A stretch of 14,214 bases of DNA from Spirochaetaceae bacterium (GTDB lineage: Bacteria; Spirochaetota; Spirochaetia; Treponematales; Breznakiellaceae), in assembly GCA_031278935.1 (NCBI GenBank), contig JAITJK010000209.1, positions 1 through 14,214 on the forward strand, in the 5' to 3' direction. A model generated the notes under the pieces. The model searched no databases, was not told the origin of the DNA, and was given only the letters and a program-made list of their open reading frames with translations. The position numbers and the translations under genes were made by a program. Shown piece after piece: positions 6,949 through 14,214 of the stretch. Each line of letters begins with the position of its first letter. The stretch's first letter is position 1.

Positions 6949-7271
6949 AACGGGTTATTATCCTGCTGGTGCTGGTGCTTGCATCCACTTCACCGATCCT
7001 GCTTTTTGCCCAGGAGGCGAAAAGTGCTTCAGCGGCAACTGCTGAGGTGGCGGGGGATAGCGCGGCGTGGAAGTACATTGCCGCAGCCTTGGCAGTCGGG
7101 CTCTCCTGTATTGCCGGGGGCATTGCAGTAGGCCAGATTGGCGCGGCGGCCATGGGGGCCATGAGCGAAAACCCTGAGCTTTCAGGAAAGGCCTTGCCCT
7201 ATGCGGGTCTTGCGGAAGGGATATGTCTTTGGGGATTCCTCGTGGCATTGCTTATCTTGGTTCTTAACTAA
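6945..7271 (+). CDS. atpK: V-type ATP synthase subunit K (c-ring proteolipid)
   Basis: Ring-forming proteolipid that carries the ions. The 108 residues start with a signal-peptide-like segment (MKRVIILLVLVLASTSPILL, possible cleavage after Ala22, LLFA-QE), as in the Thermus c subunit. An Ala/Ser-rich linker and a single two-helix hairpin follow: about 44-68, with AVGLSCIAGGIAVGQIG, and about 84-107. The loop MSENPEL lies between them. Glu91 is the ion-binding carboxylate, and Gln64 in helix 1 may help coordinate the ion. The glutamate sits in LAEG, whereas Thermus and Enterococcus have LPET or similar. GGGAGG lies 7 bases before the ATG, inside the end of atpI. The next gene starts only 2 bases after the stop. 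Confidence 0.94.
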   Translation: MKRVIILLVLVLASTSPILLFAQEAKSASAATAEVAGDSAAWKYIAAALAVGLSCIAGGIAVGQIGAAAMGAMSENPELSGKALPYAGLAEGICLWGFLVALLILVLN

Positions 7272-7273
7272 CG

Positions 7274-7621
7274 GTGGACTTTTTCTTTATCGGTGATCCG
7301 GAATTGGTAACAGCCTTTCGGTTCATCGGCATTCGGGGGAAAGGGGTGATGAATGCCGAAGGGGCGAAAGCCGCGTTCTTGGGTATTACCCGCAGGGAGG
7401 ATACGGTTTCCCGTTCCTTTCCCCGTATGGAAAAAATCGAGCATTGTCAGATTCTGATTATCACCGAAGAGGTGGCGGATTGGCTGGGGGATATCCTCAT
7501 CCAATGGCAATTATCGGATCAATATCCCCTGATAGTAGAGGTTCCCGGTATGATGGGTAAACTTCCCGGTCGCAAGACCTTGGTGGAATCCATTCGAGAA
7601 GCCATCGGAATCCATGTATAA
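7274..7621 (+). CDS. atpF: V-type ATP synthase subunit F
   Basis: Small central-stalk subunit that binds D and influences ATP hydrolysis. The 115 residues have a CheY-like alpha/beta fold: FFIGDPELVTAFRFIGIRG is the typical first strand and helix, CQILIITEEVADWL is the central strand and helix, and QYPLIVEVPGMMGK leads to the C-terminal helix. The gene begins with GTG at 7274, two bases after the atpK stop. I find no Shine-Dalgarno sequence upstream (the bases are TCTTGGTTCTTAACTAACG), so translation probably depends on ribosomes finishing atpK. The next in-frame ATG is deep inside the domain, so the GTG is the only sensible start. The order K-F-E matches the second treponemal operon. Confidence 0.9.
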   Translation: MDFFFIGDPELVTAFRFIGIRGKGVMNAEGAKAAFLGITRREDTVSRSFPRMEKIEHCQILIITEEVADWLGDILIQWQLSDQYPLIVEVPGMMGKLPGRKTLVESIREAIGIHV

Positions 7622-7648
7622 GAAATGAACGCGGGATAGGTATGGGGT

Positions 7649-8311
7649 ATGGAAGAATTACAATCCACTGAACGGCTAGACCGGGAAATACTGGAGGACG
7701 CCCATAAAAAGGCGGCTCGTATCCTCAAGGCGGCGGATGAGGCGATACAAGCTGGGATCTGCGCCTGGGAAGAGAAGACTAACGTCGCTATCGCGGGGAT
7801 ACGGCAAAATTATGATCGGACCTTCGAGTCGGTCCAGCGAGAGTTTCACGCCCGGGTTATCCTGGATAAGCGGCGGATTCGGGCTGGTAAAATCGAAGCC
7901 TTGCTCACCGAGGCCCTGGACGCCTATTTTCTCAGCCTCCCCCGTACGCGCCTCCTTTCTCTTTTGGCGGGAACCTTGCAAGGCTGTGTGGCGGAAGTTA
8001 CCAAGACCGGGGAAATGCCCCGGGATTTTTCGGTGCAATGCTGCGGCTTAACCGATACGGAAGGAGTCGCGTTGCTTCGCGCCGCGTTCCCTTTAGGAAG
8101 CTGGACTATGACTCCCCTAGCTGAACAGCCCGGCCCAGAGAATCCCTTCCCGGTGATTCAGGCGGATGCTCCGTCCGTGCGGATTACCGTGTCCATTCGA
8201 GGACTGGGGGAGACCCTTTTGGCGGAAAAAAGAGCGGAATTGGTGGAGGCTTTGGTGGGAGCTGAAGTCTTAGAGACCTTAGACAGCGCGGAAGCCGGGG
8301 GAGTGCTATGA
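7649..8311 (+). CDS. atpE: V-type ATP synthase subunit E
   Basis: Peripheral-stalk subunit that pairs with the G/H-like protein. Residues 5-75 make a long charged helix ([20 protein letters not shown]). The C-terminal half forms the globular head that docks on subunit B; it ends in the strand-rich [20 protein letters not shown], the usual E-subunit ending. The 220 residues fit the family range. The gap to atpF is 27 bp, the widest inside the ATPase operon, with a modest GGGATAGG ribosome binding site. The stop overlaps atpA as ATGA (8308-8311). Stalk E subunits diverge quickly, so the call relies on shape, length and position just before atpA. Confidence 0.85.
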   Translation: MEELQSTERLDREILEDAHKKAARILKAADEAIQAGICAWEEKTNVAIAGIRQNYDRTFESVQREFHARVILDKRRIRAGKIEALLTEALDAYFLSLPRTRLLSLLAGTLQGCVAEVTKTGEMPRDFSVQCCGLTDTEGVALLRAAFPLGSWTMTPLAEQPGPENPFPVIQADAPSVRITVSIRGLGETLLAEKRAELVEALVGAEVLETLDSAEAGGVL

Positions 8312-10119
8312 ATGAAGGCCGGGTAAAACGTATTGCCGGTCCTATCATCAGGGTTGCCGGCCTCAAGGGCGCGGGCCTTTTTGATGTGGTCGAGGTCGGG
8401 GAGAAGCGGATCATCGGTGAAGTGGTCCGCATTGAAGGGCCCGAGGCAGTGATCCAGGTGTATGAGGACGATACGGGACTGCAAGTCGGGGCTGCGGTAA
8501 CTTCTACAGGAAGACCCTTATCGGTGCGCCTGGGACCAGGACTCATCGGTACCATTTATGACGGGATTCAGCGGCCCTTGGAATATCTGTTTAAGCAGTC
8601 CGGGGTGTTTATGGACCCCGGGGTGCAGGGAGAACCCTTAGACTCTTCCCGGTTATGGCCCTTTATCCCGGATCCGGATTTGGTGGAAAAGCTGAAGGCC
8701 GGTACGACGGTGCCGGTTCGCCCTGGTATGGTGCTGGGAACAGTCAAGGAAACCGCGAGTATTACCGGTAAAATCATGGCGCCCCCCCATAGTTCTGGAG
8801 GAAACTTGACGGAACTCGCCGCGCCGGGGGAATACACCTGCGACGGGGTCATAGGACGCACCGACACGGGGGAGGAACTCACGCTAACCCAGTGGTGGCC
8901 CGTGCGGATTCCCCGGCCCGCGGCGGAACGCCTTGCGCCGGATCAGCCCTTGGTTACCGGGGAACGGGTGATCGACGTGTTTTTTCCCTTGTCCAAGGGC
9001 GGCACTGCGGCTATCCCCGGGGGTTTTGGCACCGGTAAGACCATGACCCAGCACGCCATTGCCAAATGGTGCGATGCAGACGTAATCGTTTACATCGGTT
9101 GCGGGGAACGGGGCAACGAGATGACCGACGTGCTCACGGAGTTTCCCCATCTCACGGACCCCCGCAGTGGCCGGTCCCTTATGGAGCGTACCATTCTCAT
9201 CGCCAATACCTCGAATATGCCCGTAGCGGCCCGGGAAGTTTCGATCTATACGGGGGTAACCTTGGCGGAATTCTACCGGGATATGGGCTATCACGTGGCT
9301 ATCATGGCGGATTCTACGAGCCGCTGGGCTGAAGCGTTGCGGGAGCTCTCGGGTCGTATGGAGGAGATGCCAGCGGAAGAGGGATTTCCAGCCTATCTTC
9401 CCACGCGGCTCGCCGAATTTTACGAGCGCGCCGGCCGGGTCCATACCCTTTCTGGCGCGGAGGGTTCGGTTTCTATTATTGGTGCGGTTTCTCCGCCGGG
9501 GGGGGACTTTTCCGAACCCGTGACCCAGCATACCAAGCGGTTTATCCGCTGTTTTTGGGCTTTGGACCGGGACTTGGCCAACGCCAGGCATTATCCGGCC
9601 ATCAGCTGGATAGACAGTTATTCTGAATACGCCGAGGAGGTAAAGCCCTGGTGGGAACGGGTGAATCCTGCCTGGGCCGTGGTCCGCCAGCAGGCCTTGG
9701 ACCTACTCAAGAAAGAGCAGCGTTTAGCGGAAATCGTCCGGCTCATTGGCCCAGACGCCTTGCCGGATGATCAGCGGCTCATTCTTTTGACTGCGGAAAT
9801 TATCAAAGATGGGTTTTTACAGCAGAATTCCTTTGACCAAGTAGATATGTACTGCGTTCCCACGAAGCAGGTACGACTTTTAGTGCTGATCATGGAATTT
9901 TATGAACGGGCCCAGGAGTGTATCAAGGAGGGGGCTCCCTTGCTGAAAATCACTGGCCTTAAAGCTGCAGGAGCGTCCCTTGCCATTCGGGAGCAGCTTT
10001 CTCGGCTGAAAAGTACCATAACAAACGACGACCTCGGCGCTTTTGAGGACTTTGAGATAGCCATGCGGGGCGCCTTAGAAGAACTGGAACGGACGTACCG
10101 GATCAAGGAGGGGCGATGA
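8308..10119 (+). CDS. atpA: V-type ATP synthase catalytic subunit A
   Basis: Catalytic nucleotide-binding subunit of the A3B3 head. The 603 residues include the N-terminal barrel ([16 protein letters not shown]), the extra non-homologous insert typical of A subunits (about 110-190, including [10 protein letters not shown]), and the ATPase core. The Walker A loop is GGFGTGKT at 238-245 with Lys244 and Thr245, and the catalytic glutamate is Glu267 in GERGNEM. Also visible are [15 protein letters not shown], with the Walker B aspartate, and the family motif [15 protein letters not shown]. Bacterial and archaeal A subunits more often have GPFGSGKT or GAFG-type loops, so GGFGTGKT is a slight variant. 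The gene overlaps atpE and atpB by 4 bp each. All residues needed for catalysis appear intact. Confidence 0.98.
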   Translation: MNEGRVKRIAGPIIRVAGLKGAGLFDVVEVGEKRIIGEVVRIEGPEAVIQVYEDDTGLQVGAAVTSTGRPLSVRLGPGLIGTIYDGIQRPLEYLFKQSGVFMDPGVQGEPLDSSRLWPFIPDPDLVEKLKAGTTVPVRPGMVLGTVKETASITGKIMAPPHSSGGNLTELAAPGEYTCDGVIGRTDTGEELTLTQWWPVRIPRPAAERLAPDQPLVTGERVIDVFFPLSKGGTAAIPGGFGTGKTMTQHAIAKWCDADVIVYIGCGERGNEMTDVLTEFPHLTDPRSGRSLMERTILIANTSNMPVAAREVSIYTGVTLAEFYRDMGYHVAIMADSTSRWAEALRELSGRMEEMPAEEGFPAYLPTRLAEFYERAGRVHTLSGAEGSVSIIGAVSPPGGDFSEPVTQHTKRFIRCFWALDRDLANARHYPAISWIDSYSEYAEEVKPWWERVNPAWAVVRQQALDLLKKEQRLAEIVRLIGPDALPDDQRLILLTAEIIKDGFLQQNSFDQVDMYCVPTKQVRLLVLIMEFYERAQECIKEGAPLLKITGLKAAGASLAIREQLSRLKSTITNDDLGAFEDFEIAMRGALEELERTYRIKEGR

Positions 10120-11549
10120 GAGGGGTAGCTTACCGGGGACTGACCCGGATTGAAGGGCCGGTGGTCATCACGGCGCGTAGCAAGAACGTGGGCTTTAATG
10201 AAGTAGTGGCCGTGTACGACCGGGACGAGGGCCGTCGTTTAGGCCGGGTGGTGGATATAAGCGAAGACTGGACCGCGGTCCAGATTTTCGGGAGTACCAC
10301 TGGTTTAGACGCTGATGATACTCGAGTGGAATTCCTAGGCCGTCCCATGGAACTCCGGGTGGGTTCAGGCCTTTTGGGCCGGGTCTTTAACGGCTTGGGT
10401 GAACCCATTGACGGGTATGGGGCAATTTTTTCCTCTACCTGCCTTGACGTGAACGGCCTTCCTATCAACCCCTACGCCCGGGTCTATCCCCGGGACTTTA
10501 TCCAGACCGGTATTTCCGCAATTGACGGCATGAATACTCTCATCCGAGGGCAGAAACTGCCGATTTTCTCTGGGAACGGCCTGCCTCACAACCGGTTAGC
10601 CGCCCAGATCGTCCGGCAGGCGAAGATTTTAGCCGCCGACGAGTCCTTTGTGGTGATTTTCTGCGCCATGGGGATCAAATACGACGTGGCCCGGTTCTTT
10701 TTAGACGACTTTGAACGGAGTGGTGTGCTGGCCAAGGTGGTTATCTTTCTATCTCTTGCGGATGCCCCCTCCCTGGAGCGGCTTATTGCCCCGCGCTGCG
10801 CCCTAACGGCGGCGGAATACTTGGCCTACGAGAAAAATATGCACGTTCTGGTGGTGATGACCGACATGACCAACTACTGCGAGGCCCTACGGGAGGTATC
10901 CTCCATCCGCGGGGAGGTGCCCAGCCGCAAAGGCTATCCGGGCTATCTCTATTCGGATTTGGCGGCCCTCTACGAGCGGGCTGGGAAGATCCAGGGGTCC
11001 ACGGGGTCCATCACCCAGATTCCCATTCTTACCATGCCGAATGATGATATAAGCCATCCGATTCCCGATTTGTCCGGGTATATCACTGAAGGGCAGATCG
11101 TGCTGGACCGGGAACTCTCCCAGCGGGGGATGTATCCCCCCGTGGCGGGTTTGCCCAGCCTGTCTCGTCTGATGAAAGATGGCATTGGCCCAGGGATGAC
11201 CCGGGAGGATCATAAAGATGTGGCGAGCCAGCTCTTTGCCGCCTATTCCAAGGTAAAGCAGGTGCGAAATTTAGCCTCTATCATTGGGGAAGAAGAACTG
11301 TCCGCAGAAGATAAACAGTACCTGCGCTTTGGGGAGCGCTTTGAACAGGTTTTTCTCTCCCAGGGGGAAGACGAAAACCGGGACATAGGCCAGACCTTGG
11401 ATTTGGGCTGGCGGGTGCTGAAGGAAATCCCTCGGGAGGAATTGGTACGCATTAATCCTGAATTCATCAAGAAATACTTAGACTCCCCGGCAGAGGCGAC
11501 TGTCCTACAGAGCCAGGAAGTTCGGCATCTGAGCCAGGAGGCTTCATAG
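10116..11549 (+). CDS. atpB: V-type ATP synthase non-catalytic subunit B
   Basis: Regulatory nucleotide-binding partner of A in the A3B3 head. The 477 residues start with the barrel [13 protein letters not shown] and show B-type marks: [17 protein letters not shown] (about 149-165), where the P-loop is replaced by [27 protein letters not shown]; and the diagnostic [30 protein letters not shown], near the middle of the C-terminal third, is also B-specific. The last 15 or so residues ([15 protein letters not shown]) exceed what is common in the family. The gene overlaps atpA as ATGA and ends 3 bp before atpD, so A, B and D should be made in balance. Confidence 0.98.
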   Translation: MRGVAYRGLTRIEGPVVITARSKNVGFNEVVAVYDRDEGRRLGRVVDISEDWTAVQIFGSTTGLDADDTRVEFLGRPMELRVGSGLLGRVFNGLGEPIDGYGAIFSSTCLDVNGLPINPYARVYPRDFIQTGISAIDGMNTLIRGQKLPIFSGNGLPHNRLAAQIVRQAKILAADESFVVIFCAMGIKYDVARFFLDDFERSGVLAKVVIFLSLADAPSLERLIAPRCALTAAEYLAYEKNMHVLVVMTDMTNYCEALREVSSIRGEVPSRKGYPGYLYSDLAALYERAGKIQGSTGSITQIPILTMPNDDISHPIPDLSGYITEGQIVLDRELSQRGMYPPVAGLPSLSRLMKDGIGPGMTREDHKDVASQLFAAYSKVKQVRNLASIIGEEELSAEDKQYLRFGERFEQVFLSQGEDENRDIGQTLDLGWRVLKEIPREELVRINPEFIKKYLDSPAEATVLQSQEVRHLSQEAS

Positions 11550-11552
11550 TCC

Positions 11553-12176
11553 ATGGCCCGAGAATCCATTGCCCCTACGAAAAGCAACCTCCTTAGGGTT
11601 AAGGAACGGCTGACCATGGCCAGCGAAGGGTACGAACTACTGGAACAAAAACGGGAAATCCTTGTGATGGAACTGATGCAGCGGGTGGAGCAGGTCAAGC
11701 TCTTGGAACGGGACTTAGACGCCCAGGTCGAACGGGCCTATCCCGCCTTAAAACGGATGCTTATTGTGGTGGGCCGGGAACGGGCGGACCGGCTTTCCCA
11801 AAACATCCGTTATCACTATGAGCTACAGGAGAAAACCATAAGTAGCGCGGGCATGACCTTGCCGGGGCTCGAAGTCCACCTGCCCCAGGTAGAGCTCAAA
11901 TACGCCCCCAACCATTCTTTCGCAGAATGTGATGAAACGGTTTTGGAATTTTTTAAGCTGTTGAAAATCCTCACGGAACTTGCGTCCCTGCGTACCTTGG
12001 CCTGGCGGCTCGCCAGGGAAGTACGCAAGACCCAGCGGCGGGTGAACGCCCTGGAAAAAATGGTGATCCCCAGCGCGGTGGAAACCAAAGCGTATATTGA
12101 AGCGGCTTTAGAAGAGCGGGACCGGGACGCCTTTTTTACCAGTAAGCTGTTGAAAACCAAGGCCGGTAAAGCATGA
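11553..12176 (+). CDS. atpD: V-type ATP synthase subunit D
   Basis: Central rotor shaft, a long antiparallel coiled coil that turns inside the A3B3 head. The 207-residue protein starts APTKSNLLRVKERLTMASEG and continues ELLEQKREILVMELM, the family's N-terminal signature. The C-terminal helix holds RRVNALEKMVIP, the conserved NALE motif of D subunits, followed by a charged tail. Length is normal. GGAGG, 11-15 bases before the ATG and within the end of atpB, is the probable ribosome binding site. The stop overlaps the start of the universal stress protein gene, so the operon does not end here. Confidence 0.96.
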   Translation: MARESIAPTKSNLLRVKERLTMASEGYELLEQKREILVMELMQRVEQVKLLERDLDAQVERAYPALKRMLIVVGRERADRLSQNIRYHYELQEKTISSAGMTLPGLEVHLPQVELKYAPNHSFAECDETVLEFFKLLKILTELASLRTLAWRLAREVRKTQRRVNALEKMVIPSAVETKAYIEAALEERDRDAFFTSKLLKTKAGKA

Positions 12177-12661
12177 TGATGAAATCCCTCTTTTCCCACA
12201 TTATTGTGGCGGTTACCGGTTCCGACGCCTCTATTTCTGCAGCCAAGTACGCGATTCTTCTTTCAAAGTTCTACCGGTGCCATCTTACGGCGGTGTACGT
12301 AGTGGATATTGCCACCATACGACAGCTAACCTTGAGCAAGCTCTTCATACAAGAGGAAAGCCAGGAATATGAGAAGAGCCTTGAGCTCAACGGCGAGCGG
12401 TATCTTTCTTTTGTGGAAGAACTGGCCCATACCAAGGGAGTCAAGATAGGCCGGGAGATCCGTCGAGGCGCGGTGTATACGGAAATCTTGACCATCGCGG
12501 AGGACAAGAAGGCGGACATGATCATCTTGGGAGGCTTGGAAAAGAACCGCAATCCCCGGGACATTATTTCCCACGCCCACCGGGAAATCATGCTCAACGC
12601 CAAGTGTTCCGTGCTGCTGGTCAAGGATCCTTCGATTGACCTGATTTTTAAGCGGGCCTAA
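12173..12661 (+). CDS. universal stress protein (UspA family)
   Basis: Single Usp domain of 162 residues with the Rossmann-like fold: HIIVAVTGSDASISAAKYAI (first strand and helix), CHLTAVYVVD (second strand), KADMIILGG and KCSVLLVKD (last strands). Two features of ATP-binding Usp proteins are missing: the Asp after the first strand is Thr15 (AVTGS), and the G-2x-G-9x-G-S/T motif is not seen after Gly120-Gly121. It may therefore not bind ATP in the usual way. Three ATG codons follow each other at 12173-12181; the first overlaps the atpD stop. The coupling suggests a role connected with the ATPase or energy state, but no partner is shown by the sequence. No clear terminator follows. Confidence 0.87.
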   Translation: MMMKSLFSHIIVAVTGSDASISAAKYAILLSKFYRCHLTAVYVVDIATIRQLTLSKLFIQEESQEYEKSLELNGERYLSFVEELAHTKGVKIGREIRRGAVYTEILTIAEDKKADMIILGGLEKNRNPRDIISHAHREIMLNAKCSVLLVKDPSIDLIFKRA

Positions 12662-12692
12662 GCGGCGCCGGTGGAGTTCTAGGATAAAACGG

Positions 12693-12714
12693 TATAGTAT
12701 TAAAAGAGTATGAT
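12693..12714 (+). promoter_or_regulatory. weak candidate -10 elements before the flavodoxin-like gene
   Basis: The 71 bp between the usp stop and the next ATG are AT-rich in their second half and contain TATAGT (12693-12698) and TATGAT (12709-12714), both close to a -10 box. I see no matching -35 sequence at 16-18 bases. A promoter here would separate the last three genes from the ATPase run; without it they may be read through, since no terminator hairpin with a T-tract is present. Confidence 0.25.
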
Positions 12715-12732
12715 ACAAGTGGTAAATACGAG

Positions 12733-13140
12733 ATGAGAATAGTAGTTGTTAGTGTGCCGGCGCAGTCCCAGGGCGTTCCTGAGTATGTGCAGGTCTTGGC
12801 CAAGGGTATGGCTGCTATGGGCCATCAGGTGGACATTCTTGATGCTTGGACCCAAGACGGAGGCCGTCTTCCCGCCTATGACTATATTGCGGTGAGTGTT
12901 GAGGCGGTATCCTGGTTTGGTGGGAAGCTGCCTGAGCCTTTGACTAAGGTCCTCGCGGTGGGGGACCGGCTTATGGGTAAGAAAGGGGCGGCTTTCTTGA
13001 AAAAGACCGGCCCCTTTACTACCAAGGCCTTGAGCAATCTGATGCGGATGATGGAAAAAGAAGGGATGATGGTGAATTGGAGCGAGGTTATCCTGAGCGC
13101 GCCCCAGGCGGAATCTCTGGGAAAACGAATTGGGGCATAA
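12733..13140 (+). CDS. flavodoxin-like protein of unknown function
   Basis: Small soluble protein of 135 residues that I do not recognise as a named gene. The pattern resembles a flavodoxin-like fold: strand MRIVVVSV, a loop, helix VQVLAKGMAAMGHQVDILDA, strand YDYIAVSVEAVSWFGG, then strand KKGAAFLKKTG and helix KALSNLMRMMEKEGMMV. In true flavodoxins the first loop is S/T-x-T-G-N-T and binds the FMN phosphate; here it is PAQSQGVPE, so FMN binding is doubtful. The ATG at 12733 lacks a strong ribosome binding site. The gene is 16 bp from the J-domain gene and probably in one unit with it. It could instead be a structural or regulatory member of the same fold family. Confidence 0.72.
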   Translation: MRIVVVSVPAQSQGVPEYVQVLAKGMAAMGHQVDILDAWTQDGGRLPAYDYIAVSVEAVSWFGGKLPEPLTKVLAVGDRLMGKKGAAFLKKTGPFTTKALSNLMRMMEKEGMMVNWSEVILSAPQAESLGKRIGA

Positions 13141-13156
13141 GAGGGTGTGAACACCG

Positions 13157-13933
13157 GTGGAAAACTATTACAACCTTCTGGGTATACAGCAAAATTCTTC
13201 GTCTCAGGATATTAAACGAGCCTTTCGGGAGCGGGCAAAACGGTTGCATCCGGATATTGCGGGGAAAGGCGGGGAAGCGCAGATGCGTAAGCTCCTTTGC
13301 GCTTATGAAGTCCTTTCCGACCGGGAGCGGCGCTATGAATACGATAGGGCCTACAGCCGGTCTGTCAAGCACCTGGACTTTGATTACCGGGTCTTCTTGG
13401 AATCCCAGACCGAGGACCCCATAAGCCAGGCTAAATTGGTTTTTTTTGATCTCCTGCACCGAGACGAGGAACAGGCCCTCTGCGTATGGTGGGCCCAGGG
13501 CGGCCTTGACTTCCCTATGGAGCGCTACCTGAGCCGGGAAGATTGGATGGATTGCACCTTTATCTTGGCGGAGGAACTGGAAAAACGCCACGGTTATTAT
13601 GAGGCCTTCATGCTGTTGGTCCGACTAGTCCGGGAAGAACGGCGGGAGCCCTATTTCCGGCATTTTATGAGCGACATTGAGGGTTTTTTGAAAGAATTGG
13701 TGCGGCTCCGGCTTAAATCCGTGGTGGATGAGGAAACCTATGTCACCTGTATCGAAACCTTGCTGGAGTTGGGCTTTTCTTCCCGGGACGAGGCGCGGTG
13801 GATGCGTTCTATGGCCGAGACGTTGATGCACCTGGGAAAACTGGATGCCGCTCAACGGGTGTTCCGAGAAGCCTTAAAGCGGGATCCGGCCTTGCCCAAC
13901 GTGGTGCAGTTGCGGCGGAAACTCAAGGTGTAA
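13157..13933 (+). CDS. J-domain (DnaJ-like) protein with C-terminal TPR-like segment
   Basis: Probable co-chaperone that would stimulate a DnaK-type Hsp70. The J-domain fills residues 1-68 or so: ENYYNLLGIQQNSSSQDIKR, the essential HPD at 31-33, and the helix-IV region LSDRERRYEYDRAYSR. There is no Gly/Phe region, no zinc-finger CxxCxGxG repeats and no DnaJ C-terminal barrel, so it is a class III (C) J-protein and not DnaJ itself. The remaining 190 residues are helical. Residues 214-247 (MAETLMHLGKLDAAQRVFRE) look like one TPR unit that may bind the client. Translation starts at GTG 13157 with GAGGGTG about 10 bases upstream; an ATG start in frame would remove part of the J-domain. The client is not evident. 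Confidence 0.86.
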   Translation: MENYYNLLGIQQNSSSQDIKRAFRERAKRLHPDIAGKGGEAQMRKLLCAYEVLSDRERRYEYDRAYSRSVKHLDFDYRVFLESQTEDPISQAKLVFFDLLHRDEEQALCVWWAQGGLDFPMERYLSREDWMDCTFILAEELEKRHGYYEAFMLLVRLVREERREPYFRHFMSDIEGFLKELVRLRLKSVVDEETYVTCIETLLELGFSSRDEARWMRSMAETLMHLGKLDAAQRVFREALKRDPALPNVVQLRRKLKV

Positions 13934-13937
13934 GACT

Positions 13938-14214
13938 ATGATTCGTTTAAAAAATGAACAACAGATTGCCGGGATTCGTACTTCCTGCAAGATGTTGTCC
14001 GCTATGTACCGGGAACTCCTTCCCCTGGTTATGCCGGGGGTGGAAACTCGGGAACTGGATAGATGGGCCCGCGTCTGGATCAAGAAGGCCGGGGGAAAAC
14101 CTGCGTTCTTGGGGTATGGACCTAAGAACAATCCTTTTCCCGCAGCCTTGTGCATTTCCATTAACCAGGAGGTCATCCACGGGATTCCCTCTAAACGGCG
14201 GATCGCCCAAGGGG
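13938..14214 (+). CDS. map: methionine aminopeptidase, type I (5' part only)
   Basis: Removes the N-terminal methionine from new proteins, using a dinuclear metal site. Only the first 92 codons lie in the window and the frame is open at the right edge. The translation starts MIRLKNEQQIAGIRTSCKML, continues LLPLVMPGVETRELDRWARV, and reaches AALCISINQEVIHGIPSK. This last block is the conserved substrate-pocket motif, with His81 corresponding to His79 of the E. coli enzyme. The five metal ligands lie further downstream and cannot be checked. No N-terminal extension is present, as expected for type Ia enzymes. It starts 4 bp after the J-domain gene with only a weak ribosome binding site, so it may be coupled to that gene. 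Confidence 0.95.
   Translation, partial: MIRLKNEQQIAGIRTSCKMLSAMYRELLPLVMPGVETRELDRWARVWIKKAGGKPAFLGYGPKNNPFPAALCISINQEVIHGIPSKRRIAQG

Noticed and set aside
8884..9591. 235-residue open frame on the minus strand opposite atpA
   Set aside because: It lies wholly inside the strongly conserved catalytic subunit; its translation has no recognisable domain and looks like the mirror of GC-rich codons.
12663..12690. Possible terminator after usp around the palindrome CGGCGCCG
   Set aside because: The palindrome has no loop and no T-tract follows; it cannot be called an intrinsic terminator.
1..14214. New defence, mobile or biosynthetic system
   Set aside because: Every gene of reasonable length fits housekeeping functions or a small uncharacterised protein; I saw no transposase, integrase, CRISPR repeats, nuclease or toxin-antitoxin pair.

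Overview
The window most resembles a chromosome segment of a spirochaete, probably Treponema or a close relative of moderately high GC. This rests on three things. It carries a bacterial V/A-type ATPase operon in place of an F-type one. The subunit order I-K-F-E-A-B-D matches, from memory, the second V-ATPase operon of Treponema pallidum. The order rpsF-ssb-rpsR is the usual one in treponemes and many other bacteria. The genus is an inference, since no rRNA or other marker gene is present.

Layout. (1) Positions 1-2236, minus strand: a ribosomal/replication operon, rpsF - ssb - rpsR - DUF2232-like membrane protein, read right to left; rplI and dnaB are expected just beyond the left edge. (2) Positions 2237-2586: a divergent intergenic region of about 350 bp. 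It holds a promoter for each direction, a hairpin plus T-tract in the rpsF leader that could be an attenuator, and a worn palindromic repeat of the GTCATTGCgag type. (3) Positions 2587-12661, plus strand: a close-packed run of secG, ptsN-like PTS IIA, then a nine-gene V-type ATPase operon (G/H-like stalk, C, I, K, F, E, A, B, D) and a universal stress protein. Many junctions are ATGA overlaps, and no gap exceeds 27 bp. (4) Positions 12733-14214, plus strand: a small flavodoxin-like protein, a J-domain/TPR-like protein, and the 5' part of a type I methionine aminopeptidase gene that runs off the right edge.

How it works together. AtpA/AtpB form the catalytic headpiece, D/F the central rotor shaft, C the socket on the c-ring, K the membrane ring, I the ion-channel stator, and E with the G/H-like protein the peripheral stalk, so a complete rotary ATPase can be built from this operon alone. 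Key residues are intact: the Walker A and GER motifs of A, the channel arginines of I, and the ring glutamate of K. The Usp gene is translationally coupled to atpD, and the PtsN-like regulator lies 24 bp upstream of the first stalk gene. Both may therefore be expressed with the ATPase; that is inference.

I see no CRISPR array, tRNA, rRNA, transposase, phage or defence gene. The window is mostly conserved housekeeping. The points worth a second look are the rpsF leader, the intergenic repeat, the regulatory-looking genes that bracket the ATPase, and the unusual details of the c subunit, Usp and flavodoxin-like proteins.
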